Source: Caryophanales bacterium UBA970 (lineage in GTDB: Bacteria > Bacillota_I > Bacilli_A > RFN20 > CAG-826). From it: DNA of 11,921 bases. Of this stretch, positions 1 through 6,962 are shown one piece after another. Under the pieces are notes generated by a model. It did no database searches, was not told the DNA's origin, and worked only from the letters and a program-made list of their open reading frames with translations. The position numbers and the translations under genes were made by a program. The stretch spans positions 884 through 12,804 of the forward strand of contig DBCA01000004.1 of the NCBI GenBank assembly GCA_002292805.1. Reading direction: 5' to 3'. Numbering within the stretch: the first letter of the stretch is position 1; the number at the start of each line of letters is the position of its first letter.

Positions 1-1183
1 GTCTAAAGAGACCTTTAAGAGGGAAAAACCTCACGTAAACGTAGGTACCATTGGTCACGTTGACCATGGTAAGACCACGCTCACTGCAGCCATCACAACC
101 GTGTTGGCAAAACAAGGTGGTGCAACTGCAAAGAGATATGATGAAATCGACGCAGCCCCAGAAGAAAAGGCTCGTGGTATCACCATTAATACCTCGCATA
201 TTGAATATGCAACAAAGAATCGTCACTATGCTCACGTCGACTGCCCAGGACACGCTGACTATGTTAAAAACATGATCACCGGTGCTGCGCAAATGGACGG
301 TGGGATCTTAGTTGTTGCTGCCAATGACGGTGTCATGGCGCAAACCAAAGAACACATCCTTCTTGCTCGTCAAGTTGGTGTCCCATTCATCGTTGTCTTT
401 TTAAACAAAGTCGACTTAGTCGATGATAAGGAATTAATCGATATCGTTGAAATGGATATCCGTGATACCTTAAGCAAGTATGGATTCCCAGGTGATAAGA
501 TTCCTGTTATCCGTGGTGCTGCCGTCAAAGCTTTAAACGGCGATGAAGCAGAACAAAAAAATATATTAGCCTTAATGGAAGCGGTGGATACCTATATCCC
601 AACTCCAAAGCGTGAAAAAGATAAACCATTCTTAATCCCAGTTGAAGACGTCCTCACCATCACTGGTCGTGGCACGGTTGTCACTGGACGTGTTGAACGT
701 GGAACTTTAAAACTTAACGATGAAGTTGAAATCGTTGGGATTCGTGACACCATCAAGTCAGTTGTGACTGGCATCGAAATGTTCCGTAAACTTCTTGACG
801 AAGCGCAAGCTGGTGATAACGTTGGTGTTCTCTTACGTGGGATCGTTCGTGAACAAGTGGACCGTGGTCAAGTCGTTGCAAAACCAGGTTCAGTGACCCC
901 ACACACCAAGTTCTCTGCCACCGCTTATATCTTAACCAAAGAAGAAGGTGGCCGTCATACCTCATTCTTATCCAACTATCGTCCACAATTCTACTTCCGT
1001 ACCACTGACATTACCGGTGTGATCGAATTAGCAGCCGATGTGAAGATGGTCATGCCAGGCGATAACGTCACGTTCAATGTTGAACTGATTCACCCAGTCG
1101 CGATTGAAAAGGGAACCAAGTTCTCGATTCGTGAAGGTGGTCGCACCGTCGGTGCGGGTACTGTTAACGAAATCATCAAGTAA
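1..1183 (+). CDS. tuf: Elongation factor Tu (5' end clipped by 2 bases)
   Basis: EF-Tu is the cytoplasmic GTPase that delivers aminoacyl-tRNA to the ribosomal A site. The reading frame starts at base 2 with [19 protein letters not shown]; base 1 (g) fits the last base of an ATG lying just outside the window, giving a protein of 394 residues, normal for the family. Visible motifs are the P-loop GHVDHGKT (about 19-26), switch I RGITI, DCPGH (81-85), NKVD (136-139), domain [15 protein letters not shown], and the C-terminal GGRTVGAG. An oddity is DGVMAQT (about 111-117) where most bacterial EF-Tu have DGPMPQT. The gene ends in TAA and is followed by a strong hairpin terminator, so it is the last gene of its transcript. 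An internal ATG at 101 is not the start because conserved EF-Tu sequence lies upstream of it. Identification is essentially certain. Confidence 0.98.
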   Translation, partial: SKETFKREKPHVNVGTIGHVDHGKTTLTAAITTVLAKQGGATAKRYDEIDAAPEEKARGITINTSHIEYATKNRHYAHVDCPGHADYVKNMITGAAQMDGGILVVAANDGVMAQTKEHILLARQVGVPFIVVFLNKVDLVDDKELIDIVEMDIRDTLSKYGFPGDKIPVIRGAAVKALNGDEAEQKNILALMEAVDTYIPTPKREKDKPFLIPVEDVLTITGRGTVVTGRVERGTLKLNDEVEIVGIRDTIKSVVTGIEMFRKLLDEAQAGDNVGVLLRGIVREQVDRGQVVAKPGSVTPHTKFSATAYILTKEEGGRHTSFLSNYRPQFYFRTTDITGVIELAADVKMVMPGDNVTFNVELIHPVAIEKGTKFSIREGGRTVGAGTVNEIIK

Positions 1184-1207
1184 ATTCTCTTCAAGATTCC
1201 ATTTAAG

Positions 1208-1235
1208 AAAAGACCGATTCGTCGGTCTTTTTTTC
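1208..1235 (+). terminator. Rho-independent terminator of tuf
   Basis: The arms AAAAGACCGA (1208-1217) and TCGGTCTTTT (1222-1231) pair perfectly around a TTCG loop and run into a T tract. It lies 24 bases after the tuf stop and separates tuf from the RDD gene. Confidence 0.93.
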
Positions 1236-1264
1236 TTGCATTCTTTGCATATTTTCTTGATAAT
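1236..1264 (+). promoter_or_regulatory. Sigma-A-type promoter, apparently leaderless, for the RDD gene
   Basis: The -35 box is TTGCAT (1236-1241), followed by a 17-base spacer and the -10 box GATAAT (1259-1264). The canonical start point, 7 bases after the -10 box, falls on base 1271, the A of the ATG. No Shine-Dalgarno sequence lies before that ATG (AATAAAAGA precedes it), which agrees with a leaderless transcript. The -35 box abuts the T tract of the tuf terminator. Confidence 0.7.
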
Positions 1265-1270
1265 AAAAGA

Positions 1271-2227
1271 ATGAAAACAAATCCATTTGCTGTCAATGCT
1301 AATTTATTAAAACGAACTGGCGCTGCTGTTCTCGATTTATTTTTATGGTTAATGGCATCGTTATTATTGTTAAGTTATCTATTTGGTCCACTTTATGATG
1401 GCCAATATGGCACAAGTCAACTCTCGCGAGAATTTGTTGCTTATCAAGAAGCGAGTTATTTGTATGGTACCGACGAAGCGACCAATCAATTGGTGAACAT
1501 CGATTTGGATGAAGTACCTACGGCGATCTACTCTTATTACTCAATGTTTAAAGATGGTAAAGTTTACGCTGCAAGTGAACCTGCGTTTGACTTTAGCGTT
1601 GCTTGGTTTAATGAGAATGTACTAAAAGTGACGGAAACAGACTCTCTATTCACCTTGGTAAATGGGGATGACAATGTTCTTGCGGTGGTTAAAGCAGGCA
1701 TTGAAGAGATTGATTTGGATGAATTTTACACAGAAGCGTATCGCCAAGCATTGATTGATTTTAATACGTATCCTCCATTTTCTTCCTTGGTGAATTTAAT
1801 CAACGGATACTTTCTTGAAATCATTGGCTATAGTGCCTTGGTTTCTTTCATCATTTTTTATATCCTTGTTCCACTCGCCGCCAAACAAGGCCAAACCTTA
1901 GGTAAACGCGCGAGTCAATTGATTGTCGTCAATGACAAAGGTTATTTCGTCCAATGGTGGCAATTGCCATTACGTAGTGTGGTCTTGGCGGCCACCTTAT
2001 TCACGGCTCTTTATACCATTTTTGGATCTCTACTCTTGTCTTATACTTTGATGGTGTTTACCAAACAATATCGATCAGCGAATGATTTTATTGCCCTCAC
2101 TCGCGTGGTGGATAAAAAAGCTTCGGTGATTTTTGTTGACGAACAAGGCATGCTCGCTTATGAACATCAGTTAACCAAAGATCAACCATCATCCTTAGAT
2201 GCTAAACCTAGTCCCTATTTAAAGTAA
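1271..2227 (+). CDS. RDD-family integral membrane protein with large external insertion
   Basis: This 318-residue membrane protein of unknown substrate matches the RDD family. R15 and D22 lie at the start of the first membrane helix (about 17-37, KRTGAAVLDLF), and the closing motif NDFIALTRVV places the second conserved Asp at D272. Further helices lie at about 182-204 and 233-262, with GQTLGKR between them as is typical of RDD proteins. Between helices 1 and 2 an acidic, soluble stretch of about 130 residues (45-175) is inserted, probably outside the cell; ordinary RDD proteins are about 130-200 residues and lack it. The C-terminal tail (about 280-318) is polar. The start at 1271 has no Shine-Dalgarno site but sits 7 bases after a good -10 box. 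Family assignment is fairly sure; function is unknown. Some RDD proteins are linked to ion transport, but nothing here shows this. Confidence 0.82.
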   Translation: MKTNPFAVNANLLKRTGAAVLDLFLWLMASLLLLSYLFGPLYDGQYGTSQLSREFVAYQEASYLYGTDEATNQLVNIDLDEVPTAIYSYYSMFKDGKVYAASEPAFDFSVAWFNENVLKVTETDSLFTLVNGDDNVLAVVKAGIEEIDLDEFYTEAYRQALIDFNTYPPFSSLVNLINGYFLEIIGYSALVSFIIFYILVPLAAKQGQTLGKRASQLIVVNDKGYFVQWWQLPLRSVVLAATLFTALYTIFGSLLLSYTLMVFTKQYRSANDFIALTRVVDKKASVIFVDEQGMLAYEHQLTKDQPSSLDAKPSPYLK

Positions 2228-2265
2228 ATTAACGATTATCCCATGAATAACTTATTGAATGCAAT

Positions 2266-2319
2266 TTGAGGAAAAAAACTAAAAATATATAAACAGAAGC
2301 TACACGAGAGTGATATATT
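2266..2319 (+). promoter_or_regulatory. Candidate promoters of the ABC/nuclease operon
   Basis: The gap between the RDD gene and the ATPase gene holds two candidates. The first is TTGAGG (2266-2271), a 16-base spacer and TATAAA (2288-2293). The second is an extended -10, TG-A-TATATT (2311-2319), predicting a start near 2326 and a leader of about 38 bases. No convincing terminator for the RDD gene and no clear operator palindrome was seen, so read-through from upstream is possible. Confidence 0.45.
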
Positions 2320-2348
2320 AAAGTGTTAGAAACAACAAATCATTGAAC

Positions 2349-2356
2349 AGGGAGGT
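2349..2356 (+). promoter_or_regulatory. Shine-Dalgarno site fixing the ATPase start
   Basis: AGGGAGGT lies 7 bases before the ATG at 2364. An in-frame TTG at 2343 lies upstream of this site and is therefore rejected as the start. Confidence 0.88.
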
Positions 2357-2363
2357 TCATCGA

Positions 2364-3461
2364 ATGGAAGTGAAGTTACAACAGCTGACAAAAATCTTCG
2401 CCTCAAAGAAAGCAGAACCAGTTTATGCCGTTAAGCAGATGAATCTAACAATACCTTCAGGTAAGTTGGTTGGTCTATTAGGACCTTCTGGATGCGGTAA
2501 ATCAACAACACTTTATATGATTGCCGGTTTACATCGGCCCAACGAGGGGCGGATTTTTTTTGGTGATAGTGACGTGACCGATATCCCTCCTGAAAATCGC
2601 GGGATTGGTCTTGTTTTTCAAAATTATGCACTATATCCTCACTTTAGCGTGCGCCAAAACATCATGTTTCCTTTAGAAAATGTCAAAGATTATCAAGATC
2701 CAACCACTGGGGAAAAGCGCAGATACACCAAACAAGAAATGGAAGCGATTGTTTTTAAGACTGCAAGACTTGTGGATATTGAAAAATTATTAGAACGAAA
2801 ACCAAAGCAATTATCTGGCGGTCAACAACAACGGGTGGCAATTGCCCGGGCCCTTTCAAAATCACCCCGCGTCCTTTTGTTAGATGAACCTTTATCTAAT
2901 CTCGATGCTCGCTTACGTTTACAAACTCGTGAAGAAATTAAACGGATTCAAAGAGAAACTGGTGTCACTACCATCTTTGTTACCCACGATCAAGAAGAAG
3001 CTATGTCCATCTCTGATTTTATTGTTGTGATGGAAAACGGGATTGTTCAACAAGTGGATGAACCCCAACAAGTGTATGAAAATCCAATCAATTTATTTGT
3101 AGCAAAGTTTTTAGGTTCACCTGCAATTAATATTCTTGATGGTGAGATTATCAACGGTAAATTGATGCTCCAAGGTAAGGTATTTGATGAAGGTTATACG
3201 AGTAATGGAATGGTTAAGGTTGGCATTCGTCCTGAACATTTCACCATCAATGGAATCATGAAGCAACAATTACAAGTCGACATTGACTATGTTGAACACA
3301 TCGGCCGAGATATTTCCATTATTGGAAAAGTCAAAGAAACAAAGAATCGTTTGCGGATCATTGTCTCAAGTGAATTTAAAAATCAAGCTGAGGCGAAAAC
3401 TGTTCAATTTGGAATTAAAAAATTCTTTGTCTTTAATGGGGCGGGAGAAAGGATTAAATAA
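2364..3461 (+). CDS. ABC transporter ATPase, MalK/UgpC/MsmX type
   Basis: This is the ATP-hydrolysing subunit of a CUT1-type (sugar-class) importer, working as a dimer on the cytoplasmic face with the two permeases encoded next. The 365-residue protein has Walker A GPSGCGKST (40-48), Q-loop Q86 in VFQNYALYPH, signature LSGGQQQRVAIARAL (150-164), Walker B VLLLDEP (170-176), D-loop NLDAR, and switch histidine H208 in THDQEEAMS. The C-terminal third carries the regulatory TOBE-type region (VGIRPEHF), typical of this subfamily. A short polar insertion (about 107-128) lies between Q-loop and signature. Its stop abuts the permease start directly, so the genes are co-translated. MsmX-like ATPases can serve several importers, so the ATPase does not define the substrate; the operon context does. 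The symbol is left blank for that reason. Confidence 0.95.
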   Translation: MEVKLQQLTKIFASKKAEPVYAVKQMNLTIPSGKLVGLLGPSGCGKSTTLYMIAGLHRPNEGRIFFGDSDVTDIPPENRGIGLVFQNYALYPHFSVRQNIMFPLENVKDYQDPTTGEKRRYTKQEMEAIVFKTARLVDIEKLLERKPKQLSGGQQQRVAIARALSKSPRVLLLDEPLSNLDARLRLQTREEIKRIQRETGVTTIFVTHDQEEAMSISDFIVVMENGIVQQVDEPQQVYENPINLFVAKFLGSPAINILDGEIINGKLMLQGKVFDEGYTSNGMVKVGIRPEHFTINGIMKQQLQVDIDYVEHIGRDISIIGKVKETKNRLRIIVSSEFKNQAEAKTVQFGIKKFFVFNGAGERIK

Positions 3462-4409
3462 ATGCTTGAACATAAGCGGGATGGTTGGAAAGCAACCATT
3501 GCATTATTTCCTGCCTTTATTCTTTTAACCGTTTTTATTTTATTCCCGATGCTCAATACCTTTTTGCTTTCGTTCATGTCAAACTTTGCTTGGGCTCCCG
3601 GCGCAGGTTTGTGGCTATTTGGCAATACGTTTGATTTATTCCCTTCCCTTGGCAATTACATCGCCGTGTTGGCTGATCCAGTGTTTCGTGATGCGTTGTT
3701 TAACACCGTCTTGTTGGTGATCATCTCGGTGCCTTTATCCATCATTGTTTCCTTGATCATTGCCGTTGCCTTGTATAACGTCAAATTTTTAAAAGGGTTT
3801 TATCAAACGATTTTTTTCCTTCCTTATGTGACCAACGGTATTGCCTTAGGCATGGTATTTAATGTCATTTTTTCAAAATATAATTCAGGGCTTATGAATC
3901 AATTTTTGATGACCTTGGGTTTGATTAGTGCCGATAACCCTATCAACTGGGTTGGCGCTGATGGTGCAACCAAGTTAGCAATGGCCTTTGTCTTGATTGT
4001 TTATTTTTTATGGAATGGATTAGCATTTAAAATCTTAGTGTTTTTATCAGGGTTGGCAAGTATTGATAAACAATATTATGATGCCGCTCGAATTGATGGT
4101 GCGGATCGACGAACCATCTTTAATCGAATTACGGTTCCTTTACTATCTCCACAAATTCTTTATATCACCATCACCAGTTTCATAGGAGCGTTTAAAGTCT
4201 ATGCTTCCGTCATCAGTATTTTTGGGCGCGGTCCGTTTAATTTCGGAGGATCTACAGGATTAACGTGGGTTACCGTGGTTGGCTATGTTTATCGCGACAT
4301 GCGGACCGATACGGGTCGAGCGGCGGCAGGTTCCATGGTCTTGTTAATCATTATTTTAGCGATTACTGCAATTCAATTTGCCGTAAGTAAAAAGCGGATT
4401 CATTACTAG
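3462..4409 (+). CDS. ABC transporter permease, MalF/UgpA type
   Basis: First transmembrane subunit of the CUT1-type importer, 315 residues. About six hydrophobic segments are visible (about 13-35, 80-105, 113-137, 170-195, 228-250 and 287-308). The cytoplasmic EAA loop that docks onto the ATPase is YYDAARIDGADRRTIFNRI (205-223), followed by VPLLSP. The ATG follows the ATPase stop with no gap, and an AGAAAGGA ribosome site lies inside the end of the upstream gene, implying coupled translation. The next permease begins 10 bases after its stop. The extra N-terminal helices of long MalF proteins are absent, as in UgpA-like members. Family is clear; the substrate cannot be read from it. Confidence 0.93.
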   Translation: MLEHKRDGWKATIALFPAFILLTVFILFPMLNTFLLSFMSNFAWAPGAGLWLFGNTFDLFPSLGNYIAVLADPVFRDALFNTVLLVIISVPLSIIVSLIIAVALYNVKFLKGFYQTIFFLPYVTNGIALGMVFNVIFSKYNSGLMNQFLMTLGLISADNPINWVGADGATKLAMAFVLIVYFLWNGLAFKILVFLSGLASIDKQYYDAARIDGADRRTIFNRITVPLLSPQILYITITSFIGAFKVYASVISIFGRGPFNFGGSTGLTWVTVVGYVYRDMRTDTGRAAAGSMVLLIIILAITAIQFAVSKKRIHY

Positions 4410-4413
4410 GAGG
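4407..4413 (+). promoter_or_regulatory. Shine-Dalgarno site overlapping the MalF-type stop codon
   Basis: TAGGAGG uses the TAG stop of the upstream permease as its first three bases. It lies 6 bases before the ATG at 4420 and abuts the earlier in-frame ATG at 4414, so 4420 is the better start. Confidence 0.85.
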
Positions 4414-4419
4414 ATGATT

Positions 4420-5319
4420 ATGGAAAGAGAATTATACTTTGCCTCAACTTCAGAATTAAAAAAATTTAAGCGTAAAAAATTCTTTTCTAACCTTGGTTTG
4501 TATGCTTTCTTAACCTTGGTCGCCGTCTTTATCTTGATTCCTTTTTATTGGATGTTAATTACAGCCTTCAAAACCAACGGATTAATTGAACTCGAAGAAA
4601 CCACAGGTGTTTTCTATTTCTTTCCACCTGAAATTACGTTTGTTAATTTTATTCGTGTTTTTGGTGCCGCCAGTGATGTTAACTTTGGTCGGTATTATCT
4701 AAACACTATTTTTGTTGCATTGGTGACCATGGTCATGACTGTTGGGACCACGGTTCTTGCTTCCTTTGCCTTTGCAAGACTCAATTTCAAACTGAAAGAA
4801 CCTTTGTTTGCGCTTTTGATTGCCACAATGATGATTCCAGGAGAAATGATGGTCATCACAAATTTTCAGACAATTTCGATTTTAGATTGGCGTGACACAT
4901 TTCAAGCGTTGATTTTACCCTTTGGGATTTCTGTTTTTTATATTTTTTTTCTTCGGCAAACTTTTCAACAAATTCCTAACGAACTTTATTTAGCAGCGAA
5001 AGTAGACGGATACGGAGACTTCAAGTATTTGTGGAAAGTGATGATTCCAATGGCGATGCCAACAATCATCACCATTATCATTCTTGATATGATGGGAACT
5101 TGGAATGCTTATGTGTGGCCGCAACTCGTCACGGAAAGTAAAGATATGTTGATGGTTTCGAATGGGTTAATGAGTATTTTTCAATCTTCAGAATTTGCGA
5201 ATTGGAATAACATCAAGTTAGCAGCGAGCGTGGTCGTGACAACTCCTTTATTAATTGTGTTTATTCTCTTTAAAAACTACATCATGCGGGGTGTATCAAG
5301 AAGTGGCATCAAAGGATAG
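4420..5319 (+). CDS. ABC transporter permease, MalG/UgpE type
   Basis: Second transmembrane subunit of the importer, 299 residues from the preferred ATG at 4420. An in-frame ATG at 4414 would add two residues but leaves no room for the ribosome site. A basic cytoplasmic N-terminus (KKFKRKKF, 14-21) precedes the first helix (about 24-49); further helices lie at about 93-120, 127-150, 160-180, 212-233 and 270-290. The EAA loop is ELYLAAKVDGYGDFKYLWKV (188-207), followed by MIPMAMP. It forms the heterodimeric channel with the MalF-type subunit encoded just before it. A 53-base gap follows, holding a second promoter, before the binding-protein gene. Confidence 0.94.
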   Translation: MERELYFASTSELKKFKRKKFFSNLGLYAFLTLVAVFILIPFYWMLITAFKTNGLIELEETTGVFYFFPPEITFVNFIRVFGAASDVNFGRYYLNTIFVALVTMVMTVGTTVLASFAFARLNFKLKEPLFALLIATMMIPGEMMVITNFQTISILDWRDTFQALILPFGISVFYIFFLRQTFQQIPNELYLAAKVDGYGDFKYLWKVMIPMAMPTIITIIILDMMGTWNAYVWPQLVTESKDMLMVSNGLMSIFQSSEFANWNNIKLAASVVVTTPLLIVFILFKNYIMRGVSRSGIKG

Positions 5320-5337
5320 TTTTTCCCCCTCGACTTG

Positions 5338-5346
5338 TGCGATAAT
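5338..5346 (+). promoter_or_regulatory. Extended -10 promoter inside the operon, ahead of the binding protein
   Basis: TG-C-GATAAT matches the extended -10 pattern; no good -35 box is seen, which extended -10 promoters tolerate. The predicted start near 5353 lies just before a strong ribosome site. It could raise binding-protein and nuclease output above that of the membrane subunits. Confidence 0.5.
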
Positions 5347-5358
5347 TATTTTGGAAAT

Positions 5359-5365
5359 AAAGGAG
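5359..5365 (+). promoter_or_regulatory. Shine-Dalgarno site fixing the binding-protein start
   Basis: AAAGGAG lies 7 bases before the ATG at 5373 but only 1 base before the in-frame ATG at 5367, so 5373 is chosen. Confidence 0.82.
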
Positions 5366-5372
5366 CATGTAT

Positions 5373-6962
5373 ATGCTAAATAAACATCAACTGATGGTCG
5401 CTGTCTCGAGCACATTCGCGTTCGTCGTTGCCGGTTGTTCTAATGTGGCAACGTTTCAAGTGCAATTGCCAACCCTTGTGCCTTTAGCAGAGTTTAATGA
5501 GCGTTATACAGAATCTAGTCCGATCGAAATTAATTTTTGGACTGGTTTTGGCGCAGCCGTTTCTACGTCGATTGAAGACGGGATTACTCAATTCCAATCA
5601 ATTTATCCTAATATCAAGGTCACCCATACATCAAAAGGTGGGTATGACAATCTTTTGAAGGCAATTAATTTATCGGTCACATCGAGAACCTATCCTGATG
5701 TGGCGATTGGTTATCCTGACCATTTTGCGAATTACATCAGAAGTTCAATTCAACTTGCGTTAGATCCGTTGATTGCCAGTAGCGAATACGGATTGGATAT
5801 CGATGATTTTGTTGCTGATTACATGGGCGAAAATCGCTCGTTCCAATTTGATGAACAAGGTGACCCATATACCCTTGGACTTCCATTTAATAAGTCGACC
5901 GAAGTGATGGTCGCGAACCAAACCTTCTTTGATTTTATGGCCTCATTAGACGCAACCATCGTCGTTCCCCAAACCTGGGATCAAGTGAGAGCCGCTGGAG
6001 AAAAAATACTTGATCGGATGGCAACCACCGTCGATGTGGATGGTGACGCAAGCGTTTATGGTAAACAAGTTGTTTTCTCGAGTGATCTCAATGAATACCG
6101 AGTCATTAAAAGTGGTGCGACAGCCCCAGTTGGTTTTGCATTAGTCTTAGATTTTTCTGCGGTCATCGACACCGAGTTTTATCCATTTTCTTATGATTCG
6201 ATGGCAAACTTCTTTATCACTGCGGTCCGGCAATGGGGTGGAACCTATACGGAAATGGGTGAAAATATTACCCGTGGGTATATTCGTTTTAACACGCCAG
6301 AAATCGCTACCATGCTTGAATATTTTAAAGATTTGCATGAAGATAAAATTTTAGCGATACCCATCACCTTTGGACAACCTCAATATAACTCCATTCCGTT
6401 CCGTGGCAATAAATCGGTCCTTACCATTTCTTCTTCGGCTGGTGTGTTTAATAACGTCCCATCTGCCGGTGCATTTGAGGTCACCATTCATCCAGTTCCT
6501 TATCAAAATGCGTCAAGAAAATATGTTATTTCTCAAGGAACCAACATGGCGCTATTCACCAATCGGAATGCGGATCGGGTCCTTGCCTCTTGGTTATTTA
6601 TGCGCTACATGACCACCAATCCTGGCAATACTCAATTTTCAGTGTCAGCCGGTTATTATCCCTCCACTGAATCAGGATTAGCATCCGCCTTCTATCAAGG
6701 TTATTTAGGTGCGACTGAAGTAAACAGCAATGACAAATCAAAAATTGACTCCGCGAAAGTCAATGCCAATGTCTACGGTCAAGCCTCACAAAATTGGATT
6801 AAATTCGTTGACCCTGGTTTTGTGGGTAGTAGCGATATTCGCGAACAACTTGATACTGCCTTTCCAATCTTACTTTATGGTCGTGATGGCACAACCTTGA
6901 CAGCCCAAGAAGTACTAGACTATCTTGAATCGAACCTTTCGCGTTACGTTGAGGCGGTCTAA
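5373..6962 (+). CDS. Extracellular solute-binding lipoprotein, family 1 (UgpB/MalE type)
   Basis: Substrate-capturing lipoprotein for the importer encoded upstream. A short signal peptide ends in the lipobox VAGC, so the mature protein is anchored by the lipid-modified Cys. After the linker comes INFWTGFG, the first strand of the binding fold, then SIEDGITQFQSIYPNIKV. A C-terminal block of family-1 binding proteins (QGTNMALFTNRNADRVLASW, then FMRYMTTNP and SAGYYPSTESG) closes the match. At 529 residues it is clearly longer than the usual 400-450; extra sequence appears in the middle around the DVDGDASVYGKQ region, whose DVDGDASVYG could be a small metal-binding or surface loop. Its TAA overlaps the nuclease ATG (TAATG), tying the two products together. 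The fold is clear; the ligand is unknown, with nucleic-acid breakdown products suggested only by context. Confidence 0.92.
   Translation: MLNKHQLMVAVSSTFAFVVAGCSNVATFQVQLPTLVPLAEFNERYTESSPIEINFWTGFGAAVSTSIEDGITQFQSIYPNIKVTHTSKGGYDNLLKAINLSVTSRTYPDVAIGYPDHFANYIRSSIQLALDPLIASSEYGLDIDDFVADYMGENRSFQFDEQGDPYTLGLPFNKSTEVMVANQTFFDFMASLDATIVVPQTWDQVRAAGEKILDRMATTVDVDGDASVYGKQVVFSSDLNEYRVIKSGATAPVGFALVLDFSAVIDTEFYPFSYDSMANFFITAVRQWGGTYTEMGENITRGYIRFNTPEIATMLEYFKDLHEDKILAIPITFGQPQYNSIPFRGNKSVLTISSSAGVFNNVPSAGAFEVTIHPVPYQNASRKYVISQGTNMALFTNRNADRVLASWLFMRYMTTNPGNTQFSVSAGYYPSTESGLASAFYQGYLGATEVNSNDKSKIDSAKVNANVYGQASQNWIKFVDPGFVGSSDIREQLDTAFPILLYGRDGTTLTAQEVLDYLESNLSRYVEAV

Noticed and set aside
2243..2262. 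Short palindrome AATAACTTATT after the RDD gene as terminator or operator
   Set aside because: It has only five pairs around one base with no T tract; too weak to call.
2343..2363. In-frame TTG upstream of the ATPase as a start codon
   Set aside because: It lies before the strong AGGGAGGT ribosome site, which is correctly spaced for the ATG at 2364.
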